NCBI GenBank assembly: GCA_002709645.1
Contig: PAQG01000010.1
Coordinates: 1-41,445, forward strand
Source of the DNA: Acidimicrobiaceae bacterium
Lineage (GTDB): Bacteria > Actinomycetota > Acidimicrobiia > Acidimicrobiales > UBA8592
DNA length: 41,445 nt
Reading direction: 5' to 3'
In this document: in pieces, positions 15,962-23,731 of the stretch
Numbering within the stretch: the stretch's first letter is position 1
Layout of the letters: the number at the start of each line of letters is the position of its first letter
Program-made: the position numbers and the translations under genes
The notes under the pieces: generated by a model
What the model saw: only the letters and a program-made list of their open reading frames with translations
Databases searched by the model: none
Told to the model about the DNA's origin: nothing

Positions 15962-16678
15962 TTACGTTCTTGCTACAGCTAACGCCACTTTGATCATTGC
16001 ATCAAACGTATTTTCACGTTCTGATGAAGTCATTACTTCTTGCCGGATAATATCATCGCTGACTGTAACAAGTGCGAGCGCTTCAATTCCTTCTACCGCT
16101 GCAATGGTGTATAGACCCGCAATTTCCATTTCCACACCAAGAATTCCCAAACGCTGTAAATTCTCAAAAAGACTTTCATCAGGACCATAAAACAAATCAG
16201 ATGTAAAAACAGGCCCAACGGTCATAGGAATACCAGAATCAGAAGCAGCTTTTGAAGCGCAATCTAAAAGGCCCCAATTCGCAATGGATGGGAGAGAAAG
16301 ACCACCATTTAACGTAGTGATTGCAGCAGAATCCGTTCCAGCAGATGAAGCACAGATTAAATCACCAAGTCGCACTGATTCATTTAAGCCACCACAACTT
16401 CCAACCCGGATCAACCTTTGTACACCATAGAATCTGATTAATTCTGTGTAATAAATAAGTGCAGATGGGATACCCATCCCTACTGCCTGAACAGAAACAG
16501 GGACTCCCTCAAACGATCCAGTAAATCCATCAGCACCACGTACAGAGTTAACTTGCTTAACATCTTCTAAATAATTATCCGCAATAAATTTAGCTCTTTT
16601 CGGATCTCCAGGAACAAGAACTGTTGGGGCATAATCACCGCGGACACCTTCCAAGTGAGGTGTTGGCCCATTCTCCAT
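15962..16678 (-). CDS. deoD: purine-nucleoside phosphorylase, DeoD type
   Basis: Hexameric PNP of 238 residues. It splits purine (deoxy)nucleosides with phosphate to free base and (deoxy)ribose-1-phosphate in salvage. Collinear with E. coli DeoD: the phosphate-binding VLVPGDPKRAKFIADNYLEDV, VNSVRGADGFTGSFEGVPVSV, GMGIPSALIYYTELI, RVGSCGGL, the ribose-site VEMEIAG, and the catalytic Asp in TVSDDI (VSDHI in E. coli). ATG 16678 has a good AAGGAG just upstream. It lies downstream of selB with a 76-nt gap that contains its own promoter-like elements and a small dyad, so it need not share the selAB transcript. Confidence 0.93.
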   Translation of the reverse strand: MENGPTPHLEGVRGDYAPTVLVPGDPKRAKFIADNYLEDVKQVNSVRGADGFTGSFEGVPVSVQAVGMGIPSALIYYTELIRFYGVQRLIRVGSCGGLNESVRLGDLICASSAGTDSAAITTLNGGLSLPSIANWGLLDCASKAASDSGIPMTVGPVFTSDLFYGPDESLFENLQRLGILGVEMEIAGLYTIAAVEGIEALALVTVSDDIIRQEVMTSSERENTFDAMIKVALAVART

Positions 16679-16700
16679 GAAATTCTCCTTGCAAATCTAT

Positions 16701-16738
16701 TGTGATGTTCACATTACAAACTTACTTGCTGACTTCAA
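16701..16738 (-). promoter_or_regulatory. deoD promoter with overlapping operator-like dyad
   Basis: On the minus strand TTGAAG (16738-16733) and TAATGT (16716-16711) are separated by 16 bp and sit 30-60 bp upstream of deoD. A perfect dyad TGTGA-TGT-TCACA (16701-16713) overlaps the -10 and the predicted transcription start, a classic repressor position. The spacing is too short for a standard CRP site, so the cognate regulator is unknown. Confidence 0.4.
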
Positions 16739-16754
16739 TGCATGTCACAAGTTT

Positions 16755-18488
16755 TTATTTAAGCCTTTTCCCTGCAATCCGAACATCATCTCTTCGAAGA
16801 GTAACGCCAATTTCGTCTAAGTGATTCAAAATAGGTAAGACATATTTCCTCGTGGTGTTCAAAGCGATTCGGATTTCAGCAACAGTCACACCTTCTGGTT
16901 TTTCATTCAAAAGAGAAGAGATAATTTGAGTTGCTTCCAAGATTGCAAACTCAGAAAAAAAGATACCGTTTTTTTCAATAACATAACCTTTCCTAACGAG
17001 TTCTCTTAACTCCTTTCGATCAATAGATTCCGGTTCAGGAGGTTTGAAGGGAGAACTCTTTAGATCTTCTAGAAAGGGGTGATTATGTAAATTCGTAGAA
17101 CCTTCCTTGCGAATGAAATTCCCCTCAGAGACCACTCCTTTCAGAAGACTTATAACAGCCCGTTGATGATTATTTAACCCAGATATCTCTATTCCCAATG
17201 GTCCGGCATCATTAATTTGATTTTGGAGTGTCTGTATAGTTCTTTGCAGGAGTGGAGGGTGAACTACCCAACCTGGAACAGTAGCTTCTCTCTTAACGCC
17301 AGTTAATGCTTCCAAATGCGATGTTGTTACCCAACCTCTTTCTCTGATAATTCGTTCAATTGAATTATCTGGCTTAGCCTTTGAAGCTTTTAAGACTGGT
17401 TCAGGATCAAGAATTTGCCCCCCACCAACAGTTTGGTTTCTTCCACTTTCACGAAGAATGAATCTATCACCCAGGACAAGAGGGATTTTTTCATTTAAGA
17501 AAATTCTGATATGCCCAATCTCTCCAGGATTGATGGGTTTTGAGCCCAGTACCCTAATTTTTGCGTAATGCTCACTAGTTCCAATGTAAACCACGTATGC
17601 ACCACGTCGAGAAATTTCGTTACTAACGTTTGGCAACACCTGTAAATCTGCATCAATGACTGAAGTCAGGAACCATTGATCAGGTTTTGTTATCACAAAG
17701 CCCCTTGATAGAGACTGGTGTTCAATACCGCTTAGATTAACAGCGACTCGAGATCCCGGAGATGCAATAGGCACATCCACATTGTGTGTATGAAGAGCCC
17801 TTACCCGCGTCTGATAATTTCCCGGGCTGATAAAGACCTCATCATCAACTGAAATAGTTCCTCCAGTTAAAGTCCCTGTAGCGATTGTTCCAGATCCCTT
17901 TACCGAGAAAACTCGATCAATCCATAAACGCGGCCTTTGCAAATCTTCTGCTACTGGAGTTACCGAAAGCAGGGATTCAAGTTCATTAGATAATTCTGCA
18001 ATTCCTTCTCCGGAAAGACTATCTACTTTCACGATCGGAGCTTCCTGTAAAAATGTTCCCTCAAATATTTCCTGTAATTCAAGTATCGCTATTTCACATA
18101 AATCAGGTTCAGCGATAGAAACTTTCGTTAAAGCAACAATTCCCCGCTTAACACCAAGAAGTTGGAGGATACGAAGGTGCTCTTCCGATTGTGGTTTCCA
18201 CCCTTCAGTAGCGGCAACGACAAATAGACAAACATCAACAGACCCAACGCCAGAAAGCATATTTTTTAAAAACCGTTCATGTCCCGGAACATCAATGAAA
18301 GACACATTACTTCCATCAGAAAAAGATTTTTTTGCAAATCCAAGATCAATCGTAAGACCTCGGCGTTTCTCTTCTTCCCAACGATCCGGGTCCACGCCAG
18401 TTAATGCTTGAACAAGCGATGACTTTCCATGATCAACGTGACCAGCAGTACAAACTACATGATTCCGCACAACGTTAGCTAAGCTCAT
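16755..18488 (-). CDS. selB: selenocysteine-specific translation elongation factor SelB
   Basis: EF-Tu-like GTPase of 577 residues that carries Sec-tRNA(Sec) to UGA codons marked by a SECIS hairpin. The G1 motif is AGHVDHGKSS (residues 15-24), then GLTIDLGFA (switch I), FIDVPGHERFLKNML (G3) and ALTKVS (a variant of NKxD, normal for SelB). Two beta-barrel domains follow, and from about residue 375 come winged-helix repeats that bind the SECIS element (EITVAEIRIALNTTRKYVLPILNHLDEIGVTLRRDDVRI near the end). The start overlaps the selA stop by 14 nt, so the two are coupled. The tRNA-Sec gene lies about 12.6 kb away; selD is not in the window. Confidence 0.96.
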   Translation of the reverse strand: MSLANVVRNHVVCTAGHVDHGKSSLVQALTGVDPDRWEEEKRRGLTIDLGFAKKSFSDGSNVSFIDVPGHERFLKNMLSGVGSVDVCLFVVAATEGWKPQSEEHLRILQLLGVKRGIVALTKVSIAEPDLCEIAILELQEIFEGTFLQEAPIVKVDSLSGEGIAELSNELESLLSVTPVAEDLQRPRLWIDRVFSVKGSGTIATGTLTGGTISVDDEVFISPGNYQTRVRALHTHNVDVPIASPGSRVAVNLSGIEHQSLSRGFVITKPDQWFLTSVIDADLQVLPNVSNEISRRGAYVVYIGTSEHYAKIRVLGSKPINPGEIGHIRIFLNEKIPLVLGDRFILRESGRNQTVGGGQILDPEPVLKASKAKPDNSIERIIRERGWVTTSHLEALTGVKREATVPGWVVHPPLLQRTIQTLQNQINDAGPLGIEISGLNNHQRAVISLLKGVVSEGNFIRKEGSTNLHNHPFLEDLKSSPFKPPEPESIDRKELRELVRKGYVIEKNGIFFSEFAILEATQIISSLLNEKPEGVTVAEIRIALNTTRKYVLPILNHLDEIGVTLRRDDVRIAGKRLK

Positions 18489-19734
18489 GAAGCGCGTTCG
18501 CTACATGCTCATCACAGCGTGGATCAACGGTGCGAAGATCAAGGAAAGTACACCCTTCCTCCACACGAGCAATTATCGGAGGATTTCCACCTGCCCCTAA
18601 TCTTAAGTCATGTGATACATCATCATTAATCTGTATACCAAAAGATGGGATAGTAACCCCTGGAAGCGTGCCACCTCCAGGAATAGATTCTAAAGAAACA
18701 GGATCACCACAACCAATATTTTTAGCCCTATCTTTAAGCTCATCAATAGAAGTCATTGCCATCTTCCAAAAAGGAATCGCTTCCCAATCCCGATTTAAAT
18801 AACTCATAGCCAGTTCTTGCAAAGACGAAAGAATTAAACCTCCTGGACGTACAGCCCTAGCTAACGGATGTTTCATACATTTTGCGATGAGGTCAGCACT
18901 CCCTGCGATTATCCCTGCTTGAGGGCCACCTAATAATTTATCCCCTGAAAATGTAACTAGATCCGCTCCGCTTGCAAGAGCCTGTCTTGCCGCAGGTTCT
19001 CCAGCAATCCATGCAGGTGGCGCCATCTCTAGCCAAGAACAACTCTCATCAAGAAGACCTGAACCGATATCGGCAACTAAGGGAACGTCCATGCCAGACA
19101 GATCATCGATTTCTACTGATTCAGTGAACCCAACTATTTTATAATTTGATTGGTGGATTTTCATTACCATTCCAACATCACGATTAGCCAAAATTGCACG
19201 CTCATAATCTTCACGCCTAGTTCTATTTGTTGTTCCGACTTCAACAAGATATGCACCACTTAGTTCAAGGACATCCGGTACGCGAAAATTTCCTCCAATC
19301 TCAACCATCTCACTTCGGGAAATGGCTACTCCTTTTTCTGAAGCGAGAGCCGAAAGGACGAGAAGTACAGCTGATGAACAATTATTCACAATCATTGCTG
19401 ATTCTGCGTCGCATAAAGTAGCGAATAAGCTCCCAACATGTTCTTGTCGTGAACCTCTTGCACCACTATTTAAATCAAGTTCAAGATTCATTGCTTGCCC
19501 AGCCGAAGAATAAGGCCAAGGAGCGCGACCTAAATTTGTGTGTAATAGGACACCCGTTGCATTAATAACTGTTTGCAAGGACATAGTTTTTAACCGTTGA
19601 ATTCGTGCTTCCAGATTTTCCCAATCCCCTTCATTAATTGCTTTTCGAATTTCTTTAACAAGCACAGGGTGAGGAAGACCAGAACCTGAAAGCGATTCGG
19701 CTAATTCATTTACAGAAGGCGGATAAGAATCCAT
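18475..19734 (-). CDS. selA: L-seryl-tRNA(Sec) selenium transferase SelA
   Basis: PLP enzyme that converts Ser-tRNA(Sec) to Sec-tRNA(Sec) using selenophosphate. The 419 residues are somewhat shorter than E. coli SelA (463). Family features are INATGVLLHTNLGRAPWP, GSRQEHVGSLFATLCDAESAMIVNNCSSAVLLVLSAL, VPLVADIGSGLL and the PLP lysine Lys266 in TFSGDKLLGGPQAGII. ATG 19734 is preceded by TAGAGT with a 6-nt gap and no Shine-Dalgarno, so it is probably leaderless. It is the first gene of the selA-selB operon. A complete selA and selB plus a TCA-anticodon tRNA point to a working selenocysteine system. Confidence 0.96.
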   Translation of the reverse strand: MDSYPPSVNELAESLSGSGLPHPVLVKEIRKAINEGDWENLEARIQRLKTMSLQTVINATGVLLHTNLGRAPWPYSSAGQAMNLELDLNSGARGSRQEHVGSLFATLCDAESAMIVNNCSSAVLLVLSALASEKGVAISRSEMVEIGGNFRVPDVLELSGAYLVEVGTTNRTRREDYERAILANRDVGMVMKIHQSNYKIVGFTESVEIDDLSGMDVPLVADIGSGLLDESCSWLEMAPPAWIAGEPAARQALASGADLVTFSGDKLLGGPQAGIIAGSADLIAKCMKHPLARAVRPGGLILSSLQELAMSYLNRDWEAIPFWKMAMTSIDELKDRAKNIGCGDPVSLESIPGGGTLPGVTIPSFGIQINDDVSHDLRLGAGGNPPIIARVEEGCTFLDLRTVDPRCDEHVANALHELS

Positions 19735-19740
19735 ATATTG

Positions 19741-19746
19741 ACTCTA
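19741..19746 (-). promoter_or_regulatory. -10 element TAGAGT, leaderless selA transcript
   Basis: The minus strand reads TAGAGT, six bases, then the selA ATG. The 121-bp spacer to fxsA is shared with a divergent promoter on the plus strand. Confidence 0.45.
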
Positions 19747-19841
19747 GAACCGATACTCATGTTTTTTCATAAAAGTTTTTAAGGATTATCAAAAAATTGT
19801 GATCACTTGCTCTTGAAGGTCAAACCCATCGAAACCGCTCA

Positions 19842-19847
19842 TAGAAT
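19842..19847 (+). promoter_or_regulatory. -10 element TAGAAT, leaderless fxsA transcript
   Basis: TAGAAT is followed by 7 nt and ATG 19855, and no Shine-Dalgarno is seen. A TTGAAG at 19813-19818 is too far away (23 bp) to be an ideal -35. Confidence 0.4.
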
Positions 19848-19854
19848 GAAATAG

Positions 19855-20346
19855 ATGTTTTTCCTATTGCTTCTCTTCATTATTATTCCAATTGCCGAGT
19901 TATACATCATTATTCAGGTCGCCCAAACAACAGGTGTATTTAACTCAATCATCCTTCTTATTTTGGTGAGTTTGGTAGGCGCTTGGCTCGTAAAAGCCGA
20001 AGGTCTGGGCGTTCTCAAAAAAATCAGAATACAACTTACGAAAGGTGAAATGCCCAGCAAAGAACTAGTAGATGGAGGACTGATCCTTCTTGCTGGCGCT
20101 CTCATGCTGACACCGGGTTTCCTTACTGATGCCTTTGGCTTACTTCTTTTATTTCCCGTAACAAGACCTATATTCCGAATTCTGATACTTAAGAAAGTTA
20201 CGAATACTTCTTCCAGGTCAGGGAGACAGGGAACTAGCTTCGGAGATAATTCTTTTATTAATTTCAGAAATAGAAAATCTAAAATCATTGACCTCCAAAC
20301 AAGTCATGATTTTGGTGACACACCACCAATAGTCGAGAACGATTGA
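19855..20346 (+). CDS. FxsA-family membrane protein
   Basis: Inner-membrane protein of 163 residues. Three or four hydrophobic segments (about 1-20, 25-45, 76-98 and 99-110) carry the FxsA plan: an N-terminal PIAELYIIIQVA, a glycine-containing VGAWLVKAEGLGVLKKI, and ALMLTPGFLTDAFGLLLLFPVTRPIFR. E. coli FxsA interferes with phage T7 exclusion by the F plasmid; the normal cellular role is not established. The C-terminal 45 residues are polar and variable, as usual. The start ATG fits the leaderless pattern. The MBL-fold gene begins 24 nt after its stop. Confidence 0.88.
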   Translation: MFFLLLLFIIIPIAELYIIIQVAQTTGVFNSIILLILVSLVGAWLVKAEGLGVLKKIRIQLTKGEMPSKELVDGGLILLAGALMLTPGFLTDAFGLLLLFPVTRPIFRILILKKVTNTSSRSGRQGTSFGDNSFINFRNRKSKIIDLQTSHDFGDTPPIVEND

Positions 20347-20370
20347 AGAAAGGCCACTAAAGGTTTCATT

Positions 20371-21171
20371 ATGGAAGAAGAACTAGACACAGGGCCGGAA
20401 CCAATTGTGCCAGGGGTTGCTCGCGCATTAAGTCCCCTTGTAAGAAGAATATTGGCACTAAACCCTGGACCGCTTACATCTTTTGGAACAAACACTTATT
20501 TAATCGGTATAGATGAAATAGTTGTAATTGATCCAGGCCCAGAAAATAGTACACACTTAGATTCTGTCATCGGTTGCGGTGGGGATAGGATCCGGTGGGT
20601 AACAAGCACCTGCGATGATGCTATTCATGCTGGAGCGATCAATGAACTTGTCGAAAGGACGGGTGCTGAAAGGCTTGACCCCATTGATGGTAACACCATT
20701 CTCGGTACAGAATTCAGAATCACGATCCATAATATGGAAGGTCCTGTTCCTAACCACAAATCATTCTTACTTGAAGAAGAGAGAACCCTTATTTCTGGAA
20801 AATTAATTAGTGAAGATACATCTATTCCTTTAATTACCGGAAAGTCAGATCTTCTTAAATACCAAGCTAGTTTTCAAAAGACTATGAAAATGCGTTTGAA
20901 ACGCTTCGCACCAGCTTTTGGGCATGTAATTGAAAACCCTAAAGAAGCTATTGCATCAACTCTTGCAAACTTTAACAAAGTTGATTTAGAGATTTTGGAT
21001 GCATTAAACAAGGGAGCAAAAACACCTGAAGAAATAGTTTCAGAAAATTATCCTAAAATTACTGACCCAGAAGGCGTCGTTGAGATAGCTAAGTCAGTAG
21101 AAGTCCACTTGGCTAAATTAGCTGATGAAAAATCTGTTAAACATTTAAAAGCTGGTTGGAAAGTACGCTAA
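20371..21171 (+). CDS. metallo-beta-lactamase-fold protein lacking metal ligands (LACTB2-like pseudoenzyme)
   Basis: Protein of 266 residues with the outline of LACTB2-type MBL hydrolases: LNPGPLTSFGTNTYLIGIDEIVVIDPGPE, a GAINELVERTGA helix after the ligand loop, a TLISGKLISEDTSIPL segment, and a C-terminal winged-helix-like tail (about 195-266). The zinc motif H-x-H-x-D-H reads C81-D-D83-A-I85-H86, so three of the four ligand positions have changed. The T-G-D motif is S-G-K144, and the P-G-H-G loop near residue 188 reads PAFGHV. Metal-dependent catalysis is therefore unlikely; a structural or binding role is inferred. An AAAGG lies 7 nt before the ATG. Its stop overlaps the convergent mrp stop by 4 bp. 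Confidence 0.75.
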   Translation: MEEELDTGPEPIVPGVARALSPLVRRILALNPGPLTSFGTNTYLIGIDEIVVIDPGPENSTHLDSVIGCGGDRIRWVTSTCDDAIHAGAINELVERTGAERLDPIDGNTILGTEFRITIHNMEGPVPNHKSFLLEEERTLISGKLISEDTSIPLITGKSDLLKYQASFQKTMKMRLKRFAPAFGHVIENPKEAIASTLANFNKVDLEILDALNKGAKTPEEIVSENYPKITDPEGVVEIAKSVEVHLAKLADEKSVKHLKAGWKVR

Positions 21172-22334
21172 TTATTTATAGAGACAGAAGTCTCGATAGT
21201 GTTATGCGCCGTACAATCAAGAGGATTGATTCTCGGAACTGCAGAGTGAATAATTTCATCTACGATCGCGTTCAAAGCATCGGAAGCATATCCCTCTTTC
21301 AAGATAACGGGTAACCCATTATCTGACCCTTCGCTAACAACTGGGTCGATAGGAATTGAACCAAGTAGAGGAACACCAAGTTCTTGAGCGAGTTGGATAC
21401 CTCCACCCGACCCAAAAATTTCATATTGTTTCCCTTCTTCAGTAATGAACGATGACATATTCTCAATAACTCCGGCTATTCGGAGATAATAACTCTGTGC
21501 CATGCTGGCAACGCGAGACGCAACTGCTTGCACGGTTTTAGAAGGAGTTGTTACAACGATCATGTCTGAACGAGGAAGCATTTTAGCGAGTCCCATTTGA
21601 ACATCACCGGTTCCCGGAGGCATATCAATTACCAAATAATCTAACTCTCCCCATTCAACATCTTCTAAGAAATGGCGGACAGCTCGATTTAGAATCAACC
21701 CTCTCCAATTCAAAGATGATTTATTCTCATTAACAAGAAACCCCATAGAAACAATTTTTAAAGTACCCTCACCAACTTGTTTCTCTAAAGGAACAATTCT
21801 TTTGGTCTCTTCATTTCCGCCGAGTCGACCGTGAACACCTAACATTTGTGGGATAGAGAATCCCCAGATATCTGCGTCAAGGACTCCAACAGTTAAACCC
21901 CTCATCGCTAAACCCGTTGCAAGATTAGCGGTAACAGAAGATTTCCCTACACCACCTTTCCCAGAAGCAATCATAATTGATTTTGTAGATTTAGATATTT
22001 GTGTCGCCACATCATCCTGCGAGAGGTTATATCGCGCTCTATCCATGGTCTTAGCACGTTCTTCATCTGTGAGTTCAGTCCAATCAATCGTTACCCGAGT
22101 GATTTCAGTAATGCTCTGGATTCGGGATCGAACATCTTTCTGTATTTGTGCCCGCAAAGGGCAGCCAGCAGTAGTTAAAGCAATTGTTATATTTAGATGA
22201 CCTTCGTCCTTAATCACAACATCTTTGACCATTCCTAAATCAACGATGTCTGAACCAAGTTCAGGGTCAACGACTCCTCGAAGTTGATTCATGACTTTAT
22301 CATGCGTTTCTGTCATTGAACCTGAAGAGTCCAT
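21168..22334 (-). CDS. mrp: Mrp/NBP35-family Fe-S cluster carrier ATPase with N-terminal MIP18 (DUF59) domain
   Basis: P-loop scaffold protein that carries or inserts [4Fe-4S] clusters. The N-terminal MIP18-like domain (about residues 10-90 in this numbering) shows LRGVVDPELGSDIVDLGMV and TTAGCPLRAQIQKDV. The ParA/MinD-like ATPase has the deviant Walker A GKGGVGKSS, DADIWGFSIPQMLG and VIDMPPGTGDVQ. The CxxC usually found near the C-terminus is not visible; ENMSSFI stands where ENMSxF-x-C-P-x-C is expected, so cluster ligation may differ. I choose ATG 22334 because TATGAT lies exactly 6 nt upstream. A TTG at 22364 would add ten residues. It is divergent from erpA, another Fe-S factor. Confidence 0.9.
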   Translation of the reverse strand: MDSSGSMTETHDKVMNQLRGVVDPELGSDIVDLGMVKDVVIKDEGHLNITIALTTAGCPLRAQIQKDVRSRIQSITEITRVTIDWTELTDEERAKTMDRARYNLSQDDVATQISKSTKSIMIASGKGGVGKSSVTANLATGLAMRGLTVGVLDADIWGFSIPQMLGVHGRLGGNEETKRIVPLEKQVGEGTLKIVSMGFLVNENKSSLNWRGLILNRAVRHFLEDVEWGELDYLVIDMPPGTGDVQMGLAKMLPRSDMIVVTTPSKTVQAVASRVASMAQSYYLRIAGVIENMSSFITEEGKQYEIFGSGGGIQLAQELGVPLLGSIPIDPVVSEGSDNGLPVILKEGYASDALNAIVDEIIHSAVPRINPLDCTAHNTIETSVSINN

Positions 22335-22340
22335 AATCAA

Positions 22341-22346
22341 ATCATA
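22341..22346 (-). promoter_or_regulatory. -10 element TATGAT, leaderless mrp transcript
   Basis: TATGAT on the minus strand is followed by 6 nt and ATG 22334. It is one of the best -10 matches in the window and decides the start of mrp. Confidence 0.45.
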
Positions 22347-22427
22347 CAAATTTTTTTCGCACAACCCTTTCCTCTATCGCCAACTTCGCAGTAAAATAAG
22401 AAACAATTATTACAGAGGAGTAAAGAA

Positions 22428-22748
22428 GTGATTGCACTTACCGAATCCGCAACAAGCAAAGTAGATGAATTAGTCAAAGAAGAGGGAGAAGATGGACTTG
22501 CCCTTCGTGTAGCTGTTAGACCAGGAGGATGCTCCGGATTTAGCTACGAAATGTATTTTGATTCAGATATAGCTGACGATGACGAAACCGCTGAGTTTGG
22601 ATCAATAAGAGTCGTTGTTGATCCATCCAGCTCAATGTTATTACAAGGTGCAACACTGGACTACAAAGATGGTTTAGACCAGTCAGGATTTAGCATCGAT
22701 AATCCAAACGCTCAAAAAACCTGCGGCTGCGGACAAAGCTTCAGCTAA
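22428..22748 (+). CDS. erpA: HesB/IscA/ErpA-type iron-sulfur cluster carrier
   Basis: A-type carrier of 106 residues that passes Fe-S clusters to apo-enzymes. The three conserved cysteines are present: Cys35 in RPGGCSGFSYEMYFD, and Cys99 and Cys101 in KTCGCGQSFS. The start is a GTG about 9 nt after a clear GAGGAG Shine-Dalgarno. It sits divergently from mrp, with a short regulatory spacer, so the two probably form an Fe-S maturation pair. Its end overlaps the convergent Tat lipoprotein gene by 8 bp. It could be called IscA/SufA instead; the family does not separate cleanly by sequence. Confidence 0.92.
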   Translation: MIALTESATSKVDELVKEEGEDGLALRVAVRPGGCSGFSYEMYFDSDIADDDETAEFGSIRVVVDPSSSMLLQGATLDYKDGLDQSGFSIDNPNAQKTCGCGQSFS

Positions 22749-23664
22749 TAAGGGACAAAGCGTTCTGTAATTCAAGCTGGTCAAAAGTATAATCCAGCCG
22801 AGAAACTACAATTCCCTTTTCGTTAGCCACAATCAAACTTGGCTCGAAATCCATTCCGTACGCTGCAATTACTGGAGCTAACAAGCCTTGAAGATCATCT
22901 GTTTCTGAGATTTTCTCTGGTTCAGAATAAACTTCAGCGTGGATGACATTCATCACTGATTCCTTGCCCTTCACAGCAGTCATAAGAAGATCAAGTGAAG
23001 GCCCACAAATACTTGATTGACAAAATCCTGGAGTAGAAATTAACAACACAGTAGGAGAACCATTAGATAAGGCATTTTTCAACGTGATGTTATGAAACGG
23101 ACAGGGATCAAAACGAGTGCAAACAGGATTAAAACCGAGGTCATTTTCAAAAGTAGGAACTTCTGCAATCCTCATCGGATCTCCGATTTGAACCAGATTC
23201 ACTTCAGATCTATCAACAACAAAAAAAGATAATGATTGAAACTCACCTTCATATTCAACAGAAAGTTTGTGCAGTCCAACCTCACTTGTCACAAAATCAA
23301 GAAGAAAGTAGGGAGTTGGAATACCACTCCCGTGGTTTTTCAGCAAAACAGGTGTGCTATCTCCAGAAGGAAAAACTAAATTACCCGAAATCTCATTTGG
23401 GAGATTATTAACAATTGGGATCCCATCCGATGCGTAGAGGAAAAACGGGGCCCGCTGAGGGAGTCCAACGATAAGCGAAGAAGGCATTACGAGACCATCA
23501 GCAAACCCTGAACGGAAGTAACTTAGTTCAGATATTGGATCTTCCGAACTAGATCCAATATCTGAAGAGGAACAAGCAATTGCGAAAGCTGAACTGCCAG
23601 CGCCAAGAAGAAACACTCGTCGCGAAATAAAAGCCTTTCCCAACAAAGAGTTTTCTATAGCCAT
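22741..23664 (-). CDS. Tat-exported lipoprotein with thioredoxin-like C-terminal domain
   Basis: Protein of 307 residues with a Tat signal SRRVFLLGAGSSAFAIAC (twin Arg15-Arg16, lipobox Cys31), hence a membrane-anchored extracytoplasmic protein exported folded. After a Ser/Asp linker comes a beta-rich domain (about 50-150; PQRAPFFLYASDGIP...KNHGSG), then a thioredoxin/SCO-like domain with the segment TVLLISTPGFCQSSICGPSLDLLMTAV, whose two Cys are five apart (C-x4-C), unlike the C-x-x-C of thioredoxin and the C-x-x-x-C of SCO. The ending VANEKGIVVSRLDYTFDQLELQNAL fits the last thioredoxin strand and helix. A redox or metal-delivery role outside the membrane is plausible. Start ATG 23664 is supported by TAGATT 6 nt upstream. 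A perfect inverted repeat lies in the linker. Confidence 0.75.
   Translation of the reverse strand: MAIENSLLGKAFISRRVFLLGAGSSAFAIACSSSDIGSSSEDPISELSYFRSGFADGLVMPSSLIVGLPQRAPFFLYASDGIPIVNNLPNEISGNLVFPSGDSTPVLLKNHGSGIPTPYFLLDFVTSEVGLHKLSVEYEGEFQSLSFFVVDRSEVNLVQIGDPMRIAEVPTFENDLGFNPVCTRFDPCPFHNITLKNALSNGSPTVLLISTPGFCQSSICGPSLDLLMTAVKGKESVMNVIHAEVYSEPEKISETDDLQGLLAPVIAAYGMDFEPSLIVANEKGIVVSRLDYTFDQLELQNALSLIS
23527..23566. repeat. perfect 15-bp inverted repeat within a coding region
   Basis: TTCAGATATTGGATC (23527-23541) and its exact reverse complement (23552-23566) flank a 10-nt loop. It lies in the lipoprotein gene just after the lipobox, encoding part of the low-complexity Ser/Asp/Glu linker. 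There is no T-run on either strand, so it is not a standard terminator. Confidence 0.9.
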
Positions 23665-23670
23665 CTTAGA

Positions 23671-23676
23671 AATCTA
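23671..23676 (-). promoter_or_regulatory. -10 element TAGATT, leaderless lipoprotein transcript
   Basis: On the minus strand TAGATT is followed by 6 nt and ATG 23664. The start fits a Tat signal of normal length. Confidence 0.4.
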
Positions 23677-23719
23677 ATCTTTCTACCTCTCCGTGTCATA
23701 GTTACTAAACTCATATGGC

Positions 23720-23725
23720 TATTCT
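23720..23725 (+). promoter_or_regulatory. -10 element TATTCT, leaderless ridA transcript
   Basis: TATTCT is followed by 6 nt and ATG 23732. No Shine-Dalgarno is visible. Confidence 0.4.
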
Positions 23726-23731
23726 TAGATT

